Below are positions 15,755 through 22,479 of a DNA stretch of 30,908 nt, piece by piece. The position numbers and the translations under genes were made by a program. The first letter of the stretch is position 1. Every line of letters starts with the position of its first letter. The stretch is from assembly GCA_002347185.1 (NCBI GenBank), contig DDXK01000101.1, positions 3,424 to 34,331 on the forward strand. The letters are read 5' to 3'. The DNA is from Desulfobulbaceae bacterium UBA2262 (lineage in GTDB: Bacteria; Desulfobacterota; Desulfobulbia; Desulfobulbales; Desulfurivibrionaceae). Under the pieces are notes generated by a model, which had not been told where the DNA came from, did not search any database, and saw nothing but the letters and a program-made list of their open reading frames with translations.

Positions 15755-17062
15755 ATGCGAATTACCATGATAGGTACGGGGTATGTGGGATTGGTGACTG
15801 GAACCTGTCTGGCCGAGTTTGGCCACACGGTCACCTGCATGGACAAGGATGCCACCAAGATCGGGCGTTTGCGACAGGGGGAGATTCCCATCTACGAGCC
15901 GGGGCTTGATGTGCTGGTGCGAAAGAATACCAAGGAGGGGCGGCTTGTTTTCTCCGCTGATCTGGCTACGAGTATCGATCAGGCGGACGCGGTTTTCATA
16001 GCCGTTGGCACCCCCACTTCCCGCCGTGGCGACGGGTATGCCGACCTCTCCTATATTTACGCCGCGGCCAGGGAGGTGGCGCCGCTCTTGCGCGGTTATA
16101 CGGCTATCATCGACAAGAGCACGGTGCCGGTGGGCACGGCCAGGCAGGTCTCGCGCATTATCCGCGAGGAAAATCCGGGGGCGGATTTTGATGTGGTCGC
16201 CAATCCGGAATTTCTCCGGGAGGGGGCGGCTATTGCCGATTTCATGCGGCCTGACCGGGTAGTGGTGGGGGTGGAGAGTGAGCGCGCCCGCAAGGTGCTG
16301 GAGGAAATTTACAGCCCCCTCTATCTGATTTCGGTTCCTTTTGTCTTCACCGGCCTGGAAACCGCGGAGTTGATCAAGTATGCCTCCAACGCTTTTCTGG
16401 CCATGAAGATTTCCTTCATCAACGAGATGGCCAACCTGAGCGAGGAAGTGGGGGCAAATGTGATCGATCTCGCCAGGGGGATAGGGCTCGACGGCAGGAT
16501 AGGCGGCAAATTCCTGCATCCCGGTCCAGGCTACGGCGGATCGTGTTTTCCAAAGGATACCCTGGCCCTGCTGCGTATCGCCCAGGAAAACGGTGTGCCT
16601 GTCCGTTCCGTGGAGGCCGCGGTCGAGGCCAACGCGGCGCAAAAGGCGCGTATGGTCAAAAAAATAAAGGATGCCCTGGGGGGAGAGCTGGCCGGCAGGA
16701 CCATTGGCGTGCTTGGCCTCACCTTCAAGCCGGAAACCGATGATGTGCGGGAGTCGCCTGCCCTTTCCATTCTGCCCCCTCTGCTGGAAAAGGGGGTTCG
16801 GATTCAGGCCCACGACCCACAGGGAATGGCCGAGGCAAAAGTCGTTTGTCCGGAAATTCACTGCGTGGACAACTGCTACGAGGCGGCGCGCGGTGCCGAC
16901 GCCCTGGTCCTCATGACCGAATGGAATCAGTATCGGGCCCTGGATTGGCAACGGCTGAAAGAGCTGATGAAAACACCACTCTTCATCGATCTGCGGAATG
17001 TTTACGACCCGGAACGGGTGCGGAGCGCGGGCATGCACTATTGCGGGGTGGGACGCCACTGA
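15755..17062 (+). CDS. ugd: UDP-glucose 6-dehydrogenase
   Basis: Oxidises UDP-glucose to UDP-glucuronate with two NAD. The protein is 435 aa. The N-terminal Rossmann motif is GTGYVGLVTGTCLAEFGH. The catalytic cysteine lies in PGYGGSCFPKDT, and the NAD-dimer region ends with TFKPETDDVRESP. GAGG precedes the ATG by 6 nt. A 146-nt gap separates it from the epimerase gene upstream; the open frame in that gap continues but shows no family similarity. Together with GalU it gives UDP-glucuronate, which the preceding epimerase can convert to UDP-galacturonate. These sugars commonly enter capsule or exopolysaccharide. An imperfect hairpin follows the stop. Confidence 0.95.
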   Translation: MRITMIGTGYVGLVTGTCLAEFGHTVTCMDKDATKIGRLRQGEIPIYEPGLDVLVRKNTKEGRLVFSADLATSIDQADAVFIAVGTPTSRRGDGYADLSYIYAAAREVAPLLRGYTAIIDKSTVPVGTARQVSRIIREENPGADFDVVANPEFLREGAAIADFMRPDRVVVGVESERARKVLEEIYSPLYLISVPFVFTGLETAELIKYASNAFLAMKISFINEMANLSEEVGANVIDLARGIGLDGRIGGKFLHPGPGYGGSCFPKDTLALLRIAQENGVPVRSVEAAVEANAAQKARMVKKIKDALGGELAGRTIGVLGLTFKPETDDVRESPALSILPPLLEKGVRIQAHDPQGMAEAKVVCPEIHCVDNCYEAARGADALVLMTEWNQYRALDWQRLKELMKTPLFIDLRNVYDPERVRSAGMHYCGVGRH

Positions 17063-17063
17063 G

Positions 17064-17104
17064 TTTTTCGCCTCATGAACTTTTTGTTTTCCTGAGGTGA
17101 AAAA
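17064..17104. repeat. Inverted repeat after ugd, possible terminator
   Basis: TTTTTCGCCTCA (17064-17075) pairs with TGAGGTGAAAAA (17093-17104), 12 bp with one G-U, loop of 17 nt. It begins right after the ugd stop. It has no T-run on the 3' side except within the stem, so termination is uncertain. It ends just before the csp -35 element. Confidence 0.5.
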
Positions 17105-17106
17105 AC

Positions 17107-17135
17107 TTGTCCGGTCAATATTTTCTCTCCATAAT
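17107..17135 (+). promoter_or_regulatory. Probable sigma-70 promoter of the cold-shock gene
   Basis: TTGTCC, a spacer of 17 nt and CATAAT. The predicted transcript start is near 17142, leaving a leader of about 50 nt. This is shorter than the long thermosensing leader of E. coli cspA. Confidence 0.45.
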
Positions 17136-17191
17136 GGTATTCAACTTGCTTGGCAGTGTTTCTCTGCAAAATTTTTCAAGGAGTTGGTGGT

Positions 17192-17404
17192 ATGGCAGAC
17201 CGTGCGACTGGAACCGTAAAGTGGTTTGATGGGGCCAAGGGGTATGGCTTCATCGAAAGGCAGGGCGAGTCCGATGTCTTCGTCCATTTCCGCAGTATCT
17301 CCGGGGAAGGCTACCGGACGCTCAAGGAAGGGCAGAAGGTCGAGTTTGACCTGGTGAAGGGGCAGAAAGGATTGCAGGCGGAAAATGTCGTGGTGATGCC
17401 GTAA
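17192..17404 (+). CDS. Cold-shock domain protein (CspA family)
   Basis: A 70-aa single cold-shock domain protein that binds single-stranded RNA and DNA and melts RNA structure. Both RNP motifs are present: KGYGFIERQ (RNP1) and VFVHF (RNP2), within the usual TGTVKWFDGAKGYGFI start. AAGGAG lies 7 nt before the ATG. It is a single-gene transcript bounded by its own promoter and a strong terminator. Whether it responds to cold cannot be told from the sequence, as many paralogues are constitutive. Confidence 0.95.
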   Translation: MADRATGTVKWFDGAKGYGFIERQGESDVFVHFRSISGEGYRTLKEGQKVEFDLVKGQKGLQAENVVVMP

Positions 17405-17436
17405 ACCAAAAATCCTGAATGGATGGAGTGAGATGG

Positions 17437-17467
17437 CCCGGGGCGGAATCGCCCCGGGTTTTTTTTT
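17437..17467 (+). terminator. Intrinsic terminator of the cold-shock gene
   Basis: Perfect 8-bp GC stem CCCGGGGC / GCCCCGGG with a 6-nt loop, followed by nine T. Confidence 0.95.
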
Positions 17468-17606
17468 GTTGGGTTGCCTGGGGGCTTTCGCCTTGTCTTG
17501 CATTTCTTTTTCTTTTTGAATAGATATCTGTGTCGGCAGGGATGGTGAGGACGCCATCCCTTTTGTTCCGCAGCGCAAATAAGCGGGGCGGACGTTCAGA
17601 ACGGGG

Positions 17607-18011
17607 ATGCGGATGGATCTTGCCTGTGATTTTAGGGTGCTGGTTGTTGATGATTCTCTGGTCATGCGGAGGATCATCAGGAATCACCTGCAGGCCATGG
17701 GCATCACCGATGTGCTCGAGGCGGACAGCGGCGAAAAGGCTCTGCGCATTCTGGCCGGGACCAGGGCGGATGTCGTGCTTTCCGACTGGTGCATGCGGGG
17801 GATGCATGGAATCGAGCTCTTGCGGCGTCTGCGAGCAAGCGAGGCCACGCAAAATATCCCTTTCATCATGGTCTCCGCCGAGGCGCAGCCGCATCTTGTC
17901 ATGGAGGCCATCCAGGCCAGGGTGAGCGCTTACGTGGTCAAGCCCTTCACCCGGGAGGAACTGCGGGCAAGCATCGAAAAAGTGATCAGGCTGGGGCAGC
18001 CTTTGTCCTGA
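17607..18011 (+). CDS. Stand-alone CheY-like response regulator
   Basis: A single receiver domain of 134 aa with no output domain. The acidic pair is D15-D16 (VVDDS), the phospho-acceptor D60 (LSDWCM), the switch Ser S90 (MVSAE) and the conserved K112 followed by P (VVKPF). All catalytic residues are intact, so it should accept phosphate from a histidine kinase. The sequence style (MRRIIRNHLQAMGI, GIELLRRLR) is that of CheY-like proteins. No kinase or chemotaxis gene is nearby. Two ATGs (17607 and 17613) are possible, and the ribosome-binding site is weak (GGGG). A weak promoter candidate (TTGCAT-N17-TAGATA) lies at 17498-17526. The target, flagellar switch or other, is unknown. Confidence 0.9.
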   Translation: MRMDLACDFRVLVVDDSLVMRRIIRNHLQAMGITDVLEADSGEKALRILAGTRADVVLSDWCMRGMHGIELLRRLRASEATQNIPFIMVSAEAQPHLVMEAIQARVSAYVVKPFTREELRASIEKVIRLGQPLS

Positions 18012-18058
18012 GCGGGAGAAGGCAAGGCGAGGGCTTCCCCCCGCCCGGACGAGTCGCG

Positions 18059-18421
18059 TTACATGCGGATTTTGGCGTTTGTTTTTTCCGGGTGCTTTTG
18101 CAGGTGCTTGTATCGGTTCATCGCCGTTTTGGCCAGTCTGCCGGTGACGTGGGGCAGGTCGGAGTTGCTCCATACTTCCTTGAATTCCTCGGAGGCCAGA
18201 AGCCTTTCGCTCACCGCGTAATAGGGCTCGGTCGTGTCGTCGAGGACGATGTCGGTGTGGTCAAAGGTCATCTTGCCGGCAAAGATGTTGTCGAGCAGTT
18301 CCCGGGTCGTGTAGCCGAAGAATTTTTTGATGTCTTCCGTCGATTCGGCCAGGTTGGTCTTGTCCCGGAAGCTGGGAAGGGTTTGATTCTCGTACTTGCT
18401 GAATGAAAGCTGTCTGGTCAT
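18059..18421 (-). CDS. Conserved-looking protein of unknown function, 120 aa
   Basis: The gene has a strong AGGAGG 7 nt before the ATG of MTRQLSF and an uninterrupted frame. The protein is soluble, mixed in charge, without cysteine, signal peptide or membrane segment. It contains a compact hydrophobic and aromatic middle (IKKFFGYTTRELLDNIFAG) and a basic tail (NRYKHLQKHPEKTNAKIRM). I do not recognise a domain. It is the last of a row of small minus-strand genes for a DUF6763-like acidic protein, a SAP mini-protein and a universal stress protein, and 59 nt separates it from the first of these. The composition and ribosome-binding site make it a real gene; its function is open. Confidence 0.8.
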   Translation of the reverse strand: MTRQLSFSKYENQTLPSFRDKTNLAESTEDIKKFFGYTTRELLDNIFAGKMTFDHTDIVLDDTTEPYYAVSERLLASEEFKEVWSNSDLPHVTGRLAKTAMNRYKHLQKHPEKTNAKIRM

Positions 18422-18480
18422 CCATTATCCTCCTGTTTATGCCTGCGCGTTGATGCACAAGGGGCCTGTCCCGGCCCACG

Positions 18481-18780
18481 CTATTCTTCCAGGTCCGGCA
18501 TGGCGGATTCCCCCCACTCTTCCTCCGCTTCTTCTCTCTGATGCGACTCCTCGTCCAGCTCATCCATTTCTTCCAGGCTGTCCGGATACTCAAGCGGCGG
18601 ATCTATGGGTTCAAGATCCATCTCTTCCCACTCTTGCAGTTCCAGCTCCTCTGTGCCTCCATCCTCATATTGGATTTCGAGCATGCCCTCCTCTTCATCA
18701 ACGGTAACCACCGAGAAGCACTCCCCGGTTTCGATGATTTCGTACCAGTTTCCTTCGACGGGTCCTGGATTGATAGCCAT
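18481..18780 (-). CDS. Small acidic protein, DUF6763-like
   Basis: A 99-aa protein that is extremely acidic, especially after residue 45, where Glu and Asp dominate. The first half (GPVEGNWYEIIETGECFSVV, then VDEEEGMLEIQYEDGGTEEL and a Trp/Asp/Leu stretch) resembles, from memory, the family DUF6763 of short proteobacterial proteins with a GNWY start. It reads like a small beta-barrel domain followed by a disordered acidic tail. The start is set by GAGGGAG just before the ATG of MAINPG; a methionine four codons earlier lacks a ribosome-binding site. No function is known. It lies between the SAP mini-protein gene and the 120-aa unknown gene in the same direction. Confidence 0.8.
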   Translation of the reverse strand: MAINPGPVEGNWYEIIETGECFSVVTVDEEEGMLEIQYEDGGTEELELQEWEEMDLEPIDPPLEYPDSLEEMDELDEESHQREEAEEEWGESAMPDLEE

Positions 18781-18923
18781 GGTCTCCCTCATCTGGCAAT
18801 GGCGCGGGGAGAGAAGCCCAAGGCTTTTCTCCGGGGAACAACCGACAAGGCCGGCAACGGCAAGGCCACTCCCCGCGTCCAGTTGAACTGAAAAAGGGTG
18901 GAGCGGACTGAAAGGCTAAAAGG

Positions 18924-19103
18924 TCAGGCAAGGCAATCGTCACGCCAGCAACAGCTCTCCTGCGTGCAGAGGTTCTGGCCGGTCTGGTAGCAGGGGGAGT
19001 TTCCCTCCTGGAGCTGGATGGCGCGGATCAGCTCCGCCTTTTTCATCTTGCCGACCCTGAGGCCCAACTCCCTGGCTTTTTCTTTTATTTCGTTCATATT
19101 CAT
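18924..19103 (-). CDS. 59-aa SAP-domain-like protein with cysteine-rich tail
   Basis: A short gene that is easy to miss. GGAGG lies 8 nt before the ATG. Residues 3-31 (MNEIKEKARELGLRVGKMKK, then AELIRAIQ) form the helix-turn-helix pattern of SAP or Rho-N-like domains, which often bind nucleic acid. The tail holds five cysteines, C38-x7-C46-x4-C51-C52-x4-C57, with a Trp after the pair. Such a pattern could hold a metal or an Fe-S cluster, or form disulfides. From memory, similar SAP proteins with this cysteine tail occur in Geobacter and sulfate reducers, with no known role. The stop is followed 143 nt later by the DUF6763-like gene, and a universal stress gene ends 34 nt upstream, so they are probably co-transcribed. 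Confidence 0.88.
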   Translation of the reverse strand: MNMNEIKEKARELGLRVGKMKKAELIRAIQLQEGNSPCYQTGQNLCTQESCCWRDDCLA

Positions 19104-19137
19104 GTGACTATCCTCCGTGGTTGCGTAAACAGGGCTG

Positions 19138-19584
19138 TCATGTGCAGGGGTTCATGCTGAGTACCGGGCAGGAAGCGGTTTTGATGACCCGATCCGTCAC
19201 ACTCCCGAAGATGGCTCTTTCCACACCCCGGCAGGCATGGGTGCTGATCACGATGAGATCGCAGCCCGCCTCCCTGGCATAGGTGACAATCTCTTCGGCA
19301 ATCTTGCCTTTGAGCACCCTGCTGGTGCAGGGAACTTTCGGGTCCATCTCCTGGGCGATAACTTCGGCCATCATTTTTTCCGCCCGGTTGAAAAGCTCCC
19401 CTTCGAGGCTTTCAAGCGGCAGATGCGGCACGGCAAAACCGGTGTAGGCATCAAGCAGCTCCACCACGAAAATCACATGGATTGCGGCCCCGAACTTACG
19501 GGCCACCATGCAGGCGGATTGCAACACGGAATTTGTCTGTGCCGAAAAATCGATGGGAACCAGGATCGTTTTTATCTCTTGCAT
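19138..19584 (-). CDS. Universal stress protein (UspA family)
   Basis: A 148-aa single Usp domain. The start KTILVPIDFSAQTNSVLQSA is the family beginning, and the C-terminal ATP-site region reads STHACRGVERAIFGSVTD. In nucleotide-binding members this region is G-x2-G-x9-G-S/T. Here the first glycine is alanine (A-C-R-G), while the rest is intact, so ATP binding is likely but not certain. AAGGAGGGGG precedes the ATG by 6 nt. An in-frame extension upstream is rejected because it lacks similarity. It leads the small-gene row (SAP protein, DUF6763-like, unknown). Usp proteins act in stress resistance; the specific trigger here is unknown. Confidence 0.93.
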   Translation of the reverse strand: MQEIKTILVPIDFSAQTNSVLQSACMVARKFGAAIHVIFVVELLDAYTGFAVPHLPLESLEGELFNRAEKMMAEVIAQEMDPKVPCTSRVLKGKIAEEIVTYAREAGCDLIVISTHACRGVERAIFGSVTDRVIKTASCPVLSMNPCT

Positions 19585-19738
19585 GGCAGCCCCCTCCTTG
19601 CTGAAGCGCTGCCGGCTGTCCGCGGCCTCGCGCCGGATGCGCTCTTCCTGGACAACCGGTTCCGGAAGATGTGATTGCGGTCGGCGGCAAAGAGGCGGGC
19701 CGCTGTTGGGCGGCGCGGCCGGTCTCTTTGCTCCGGCC

Positions 19739-20077
19739 TCAGAGCATGGTGTTTTCCACGACAAAGGGGGTGCTGCGGATGGCAACACTTTTTCGCTTCA
19801 CCCACAGCCGTGCCATGGGGATCACCTCGCCGTCCATGTTCACGATGTTGGCAAGTTCCTCCACATAGGAGATATCCTCGGTCTGAAATTCGTAATAGAA
19901 GGTGTTGGTGCTGTAAGGATCCACCACCAGGATGATTTTTTCGGTGCTGTAGGGATGTTTCTGGGGGGAGCCGGAAAAGGAGACGTGGGTGTCGCGCAGC
20001 CGCTGTTCATCCTTGGGACGCTGGTAGGTCTGGATTTCGAACTGGATTGTTGCCTGGGGAAAGCTGGAGAGGGGCAT
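19739..20077 (-). CDS. Conserved small protein, 112 aa, function unknown
   Basis: The start is the ATG of MPLSSFPQAT, preceded by GAGG 5 nt away. The upstream open frame runs through a promoter-like region and is low-complexity. The protein is soluble and has no cysteine. Distinct segments are THVSFSGSPQKHPYSTEKII, DPYSTNTFYYEF and MARLWVKRKSVAIRSTPFVV. I have seen similar short proteins in sulfate reducers, and I recall automatic labels of the type inorganic pyrophosphatase Ppa, but the Asp-rich active site of soluble pyrophosphatases is not visible, so I do not adopt that name. The gene stands alone with its own likely promoter, between lpxR and the universal stress gene. Confidence 0.8.
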   Translation of the reverse strand: MPLSSFPQATIQFEIQTYQRPKDEQRLRDTHVSFSGSPQKHPYSTEKIILVVDPYSTNTFYYEFQTEDISYVEELANIVNMDGEVIPMARLWVKRKSVAIRSTPFVVENTML

Positions 20078-20143
20078 ATCGACCTCGTTTACCGGTAAGA
20101 GCGAAGATTGGGTAAGCAGGAAAACCAACCACTCATTTTTTAT

Positions 20144-20173
20144 AATATACAGTTTCCAGGCTCTGTGAATCAA
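20144..20173 (-). promoter_or_regulatory. Probable sigma-70 promoter of the 112-aa protein gene
   Basis: On the minus strand, TTGATT (20168-20173), a spacer of 18 nt and TATATT (20144-20149) in an AT-rich patch. The predicted start is near 20137, giving a leader of about 60 nt. The AT content here is far above the surroundings. Confidence 0.45.
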
Positions 20174-20273
20174 AAAAAGCTCATGGCGGCGGAAAGTCTG
20201 TAACCTGTGAAAACGTAAGGAAAATTTGTTCTGCCTGGGGTGGGGCGGTGGTTGGTCCGCTGGGGGCTGACCC

Positions 20274-21311
20274 CTAGAAAAAGAAGGAGAGGGTGAGTGA
20301 GCCGAAGCTGTGGTTGTCCGGCTGGCCGTCGAACTCACTGGTGCGCAGAATCTGGGTCCAGGTCAGCTTGAACTGCTTGAAGTAGAGGGCGGCGCCGCCA
20401 GCCAGGTCGGCGACAAAGGGCTTTTTGCTGACGCTGTGGCTGTGGGCGAAGGTGTTGCCGTCCAGGAAGATGTCTTGGAGCACGGCGCGGCTGTTCAGCG
20501 CGGCAAAGAGGTAGCCTCCCCGCTGCTGCTTCGCGGAAAAGCGGGTATTGCCTGCGGGTCGGATCAGGTTCGCCCCGAAATCGTCGGGCAGGTTCCAGCC
20601 GAGGCGGGTTTCGAAGCCGGTATTGGCGTAGGTGGCGATGTTGCCCACCGCACAACCCAGGTGGGTAATGGCGTCCATGGCAAAGGCGCCCCTGCTGAAG
20701 AAGGGCGCGACCTGCCATTTGCGCTCATAGATCGCCATCAAGCCGGGTTCGTTTTTCAGTTGGTGGTCCCAGCCGTTGGGGCGCTGCAGATCGCGCAGAT
20801 CATGCACCGCTTTTTGCGTTTCGTCGGCAAAGGAGGAGGGGCCGAGCATGCCCAGTTGCAGCTCGATGGTATCCATCCTCGCCTGACTTCTGCTGTGGAA
20901 GGCGGTGGCGAAATAGGTCCAGCCGGCATAGGGGCGGTCGTCTCTGATCAGGTCGTGGCGGACGATGTCGGCGGGGGTGTAGATGTTCTGCCCAAGGGAG
21001 AATTCGACCTTGCGCTTCAGTTCCGGGTCGGGGTTGTTGATGAAGGGCAGCTTCGCTATGTAAGGAAGGCTCCACTCCGGCAGCTTGCCGCTCTCGACAA
21101 AGCTGCAGAGGTCGGGCGAGATGAGGGAGAGTTTCACGCCGTTGGTGTAGTTGCGGTCCGTGCCGGTGAAGAGGTCGTTTTCGAAGTGGATGTTGACCGT
21201 CCAGGGCAGCACCGTTTCTTCCTGGGCCTGGACCGGGAGCGCCGGAACGAAGCTGGCCAGGCAGAGGGACCCCGCCGCGAGGAGGGCCAGCGTCAGGAGG
21301 GAGCGGGGCAT
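20274..21311 (-). CDS. LpxR-type lipid A 3'-O-deacylase (DUF2219)
   Basis: Outer-membrane beta-barrel enzyme family that removes the 3'-acyloxyacyl chain from lipid A. The 345-aa protein has a signal peptide (residues 1-30, ending VQAQ), then the family motif NDLFTGTDRNYTNG (45-58), DDRPYAGW (124-131), a conserved His in QKAVHD (H170) and GWDHQLKNEP (180-189). It ends with SFFF; a C-terminal Phe is the usual BAM signal of outer-membrane proteins. The length and motif order match LpxR. The start ATG is 2 nt after the stop of a thioesterase gene, so the two are translationally coupled. This implies a Gram-negative outer membrane with lipid A. Activity in this organism is inferred. Confidence 0.88.
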   Translation of the reverse strand: MPRSLLTLALLAAGSLCLASFVPALPVQAQEETVLPWTVNIHFENDLFTGTDRNYTNGVKLSLISPDLCSFVESGKLPEWSLPYIAKLPFINNPDPELKRKVEFSLGQNIYTPADIVRHDLIRDDRPYAGWTYFATAFHSRSQARMDTIELQLGMLGPSSFADETQKAVHDLRDLQRPNGWDHQLKNEPGLMAIYERKWQVAPFFSRGAFAMDAITHLGCAVGNIATYANTGFETRLGWNLPDDFGANLIRPAGNTRFSAKQQRGGYLFAALNSRAVLQDIFLDGNTFAHSHSVSKKPFVADLAGGAALYFKQFKLTWTQILRTSEFDGQPDNHSFGSLTLSFFF

Positions 21312-21313
21312 GC

Positions 21314-21700
21314 TTATTTCCGCACCGGGACGGGTTGCATGGCCTCATCGATGGCGACAAAGGTGAAGAGCCCTTCGATGGCCTTTTCCCGGTGTTCATC
21401 ATACATCCGTTCGAGAAAAACGGTTACCCGGACCGTCAGGCTGGTGTTGCCCACCTTCACCACCTCACCCACCAGCTCCACAAAGGTGCCGGCCGGAATC
21501 GGCGTCTTGAAGTCGATGCGGTCCGAGCAGACCGTGACCATCTTCTGCCGGCAGAAGCGGGTGGCGGTGATGAAGGCCGCCTCGTCCATCCACTGCAGGG
21601 CGGTGCCGCCGAAGAGGGTGGCGTAGTGGTTGGTGGTGTTGGGGAAAACCGCCTTGGTGATCCGGGTTTCTGAGGCCTTGATCTTTTCCGGGTTGGTCAT
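21314..21700 (-). CDS. Acyl-CoA thioesterase, hotdog fold (YciA/ACOT-like)
   Basis: A 128-aa single hotdog-domain protein. The segment HYATLFGGTALQWMDEAAFI holds the hotdog helix and the catalytic Asp typical of YciA/BFIT-type acyl-CoA thioesterases; DFKTPIPAGTFVELVGEVV follows as the next strands. Members hydrolyse acyl-CoA to free fatty acid and CoA in the cytosol. A purine-rich stretch (AGAAGGCGG) precedes the ATG. It is coupled to the LpxR gene 2 nt downstream, which may hint at acyl-chain turnover, but the compartments differ (cytosol and outer membrane). Substrate length cannot be read from the sequence. Confidence 0.9.
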   Translation of the reverse strand: MTNPEKIKASETRITKAVFPNTTNHYATLFGGTALQWMDEAAFITATRFCRQKMVTVCSDRIDFKTPIPAGTFVELVGEVVKVGNTSLTVRVTVFLERMYDEHREKAIEGLFTFVAIDEAMQPVPVRK

Positions 21701-21730
21701 CGTTTTTCTGCCGCCTTCTTCTCCCCTATT

Positions 21731-21859
21731 TTACAGGGAGATGAGATAGAGGGCCGCGACGACGCAAAGGAAAATGACCCCGATCCTGGCGGCGACTTCC
21801 GGTTCGTCGTGTCCGTAGCCGTGCGGGTCGTCGTGATGATGCTGGTCGTGTCCACTCAT
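21731..21859 (-). CDS. 42-aa His-rich single-span membrane miniprotein
   Basis: GGGAGGA lies 7 nt before the ATG. Residues 1-20 are crowded with His and Asp (MSGHDQHHHDDPHGYGHDEP), which could bind metal. Residues 24-41 form one hydrophobic helix (ARIGVIFLCVVAALYLISL). The stop is directly after the helix. An upstream in-frame methionine (20 codons earlier) lacks a ribosome-binding site. It resembles small subunits or regulators of membrane complexes by its layout only; no family is recognised. The next gene, for a thioesterase, starts 30 nt downstream. Confidence 0.72.
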   Translation of the reverse strand: MSGHDQHHHDDPHGYGHDEPEVAARIGVIFLCVVAALYLISL

Positions 21860-21899
21860 GGTCTGATCCTCCCTGGGAATAGTTGTTTGCCGGCTGGCA

Positions 21900-21917
21900 G
21901 TCGGGATTATGCCCGAC
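21900..21917. repeat. Hairpin between the thioredoxin-like and miniprotein genes
   Basis: GTCGGG / CCCGAC, 6 bp with a 6-nt loop. No T-run follows on the minus strand. It could be a weak terminator for the thioredoxin-like gene or a leader structure of the miniprotein mRNA. Confidence 0.4.
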
Positions 21918-21962
21918 AACTCTTCACCATATAAATTTTGTGCCCTTTTTCAAGCGCTAAAA

Positions 21963-22472
21963 TTACTTTTTCGCGGCTCCCTCTTCCTGCACCCACTCTT
22001 CCACTTCCGCGAGAGAAGGCATGCGGCCGGCGCACTTGACCCTGTTGTTGATGATCAGGGCGGGGGTCTTCGTCACCCCGAAGCGCCAGATCTCGTCAAG
22101 ATCATGCACCGCCTCCATGTCGGCGGCAAGGGAGAATTTCTGCAGGGCCTCGAAGAGCATGGCGCTCAGCCTGTTGCAGGTGACGCAGCCGGAGCCCAGC
22201 ACCCTGATGGTGAGAATGCCGGAGTCGGCGGCCCTCTTGCCGAGCCGACGCTGGTACTCGGCAAGCAAGGCCGTTCGGTAGCTTTCCTCTGCCGTGGCAG
22301 GGACGTAGTTTTGCCTGCTTATCTCCGCAAAGAGAAAGTCGACGGCAGCCTCCTCGGAGAGCTTGTCGGCAATGGCCCTGTTCAAGGCAGGGTCGAGGCC
22401 GATCAGGCCGATGCTGGCCGAACCGACCTTGATGGTCCGCGGGGCCGGGATGTCATTGTCCTTATGGTGCAT
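21963..22472 (-). CDS. Thioredoxin-fold protein with N-terminal extension (MTH895-like)
   Basis: A 169-aa protein in two parts. Residues 87-163 are a small thioredoxin/glutaredoxin fold: IRVLGSGCVTCNRL with the redox pair C96-x2-C99, and the cis-Pro loop TKTPALIINN (P137). This is the thioredoxin_3 (MTH895 or redox-active disulfide protein 2) type. Residues 13-80 form a separate domain (VGSASIGLIGLDPALNRAI, NYVPATAEESYRTALLAEYQ) that I believe recurs with this fold in Desulfobacterota but whose role is unknown. There is no signal peptide. The start lies 7 nt after the stop of the EndoQ-like/helicase gene, so they are co-transcribed. A thiol-disulfide role is likely; partners are not known. 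Confidence 0.85.
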   Translation of the reverse strand: MHHKDNDIPAPRTIKVGSASIGLIGLDPALNRAIADKLSEEAAVDFLFAEISRQNYVPATAEESYRTALLAEYQRRLGKRAADSGILTIRVLGSGCVTCNRLSAMLFEALQKFSLAADMEAVHDLDEIWRFGVTKTPALIINNRVKCAGRMPSLAEVEEWVQEEGAAKK

Positions 22473-22479
22473 GGCAGTC

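Noticed and set aside
14457..17059. Long minus-strand frames opposite the epimerase and UDP-glucose dehydrogenase genes
   Set aside because: Both sense proteins carry full catalytic motifs; the opposite frames show none and lack start signals.
19739..20077. Calling the 112-aa protein an inorganic pyrophosphatase
   Set aside because: The Asp-rich motifs of soluble or family II pyrophosphatases are not visible; the label is only a memory of automated annotation.
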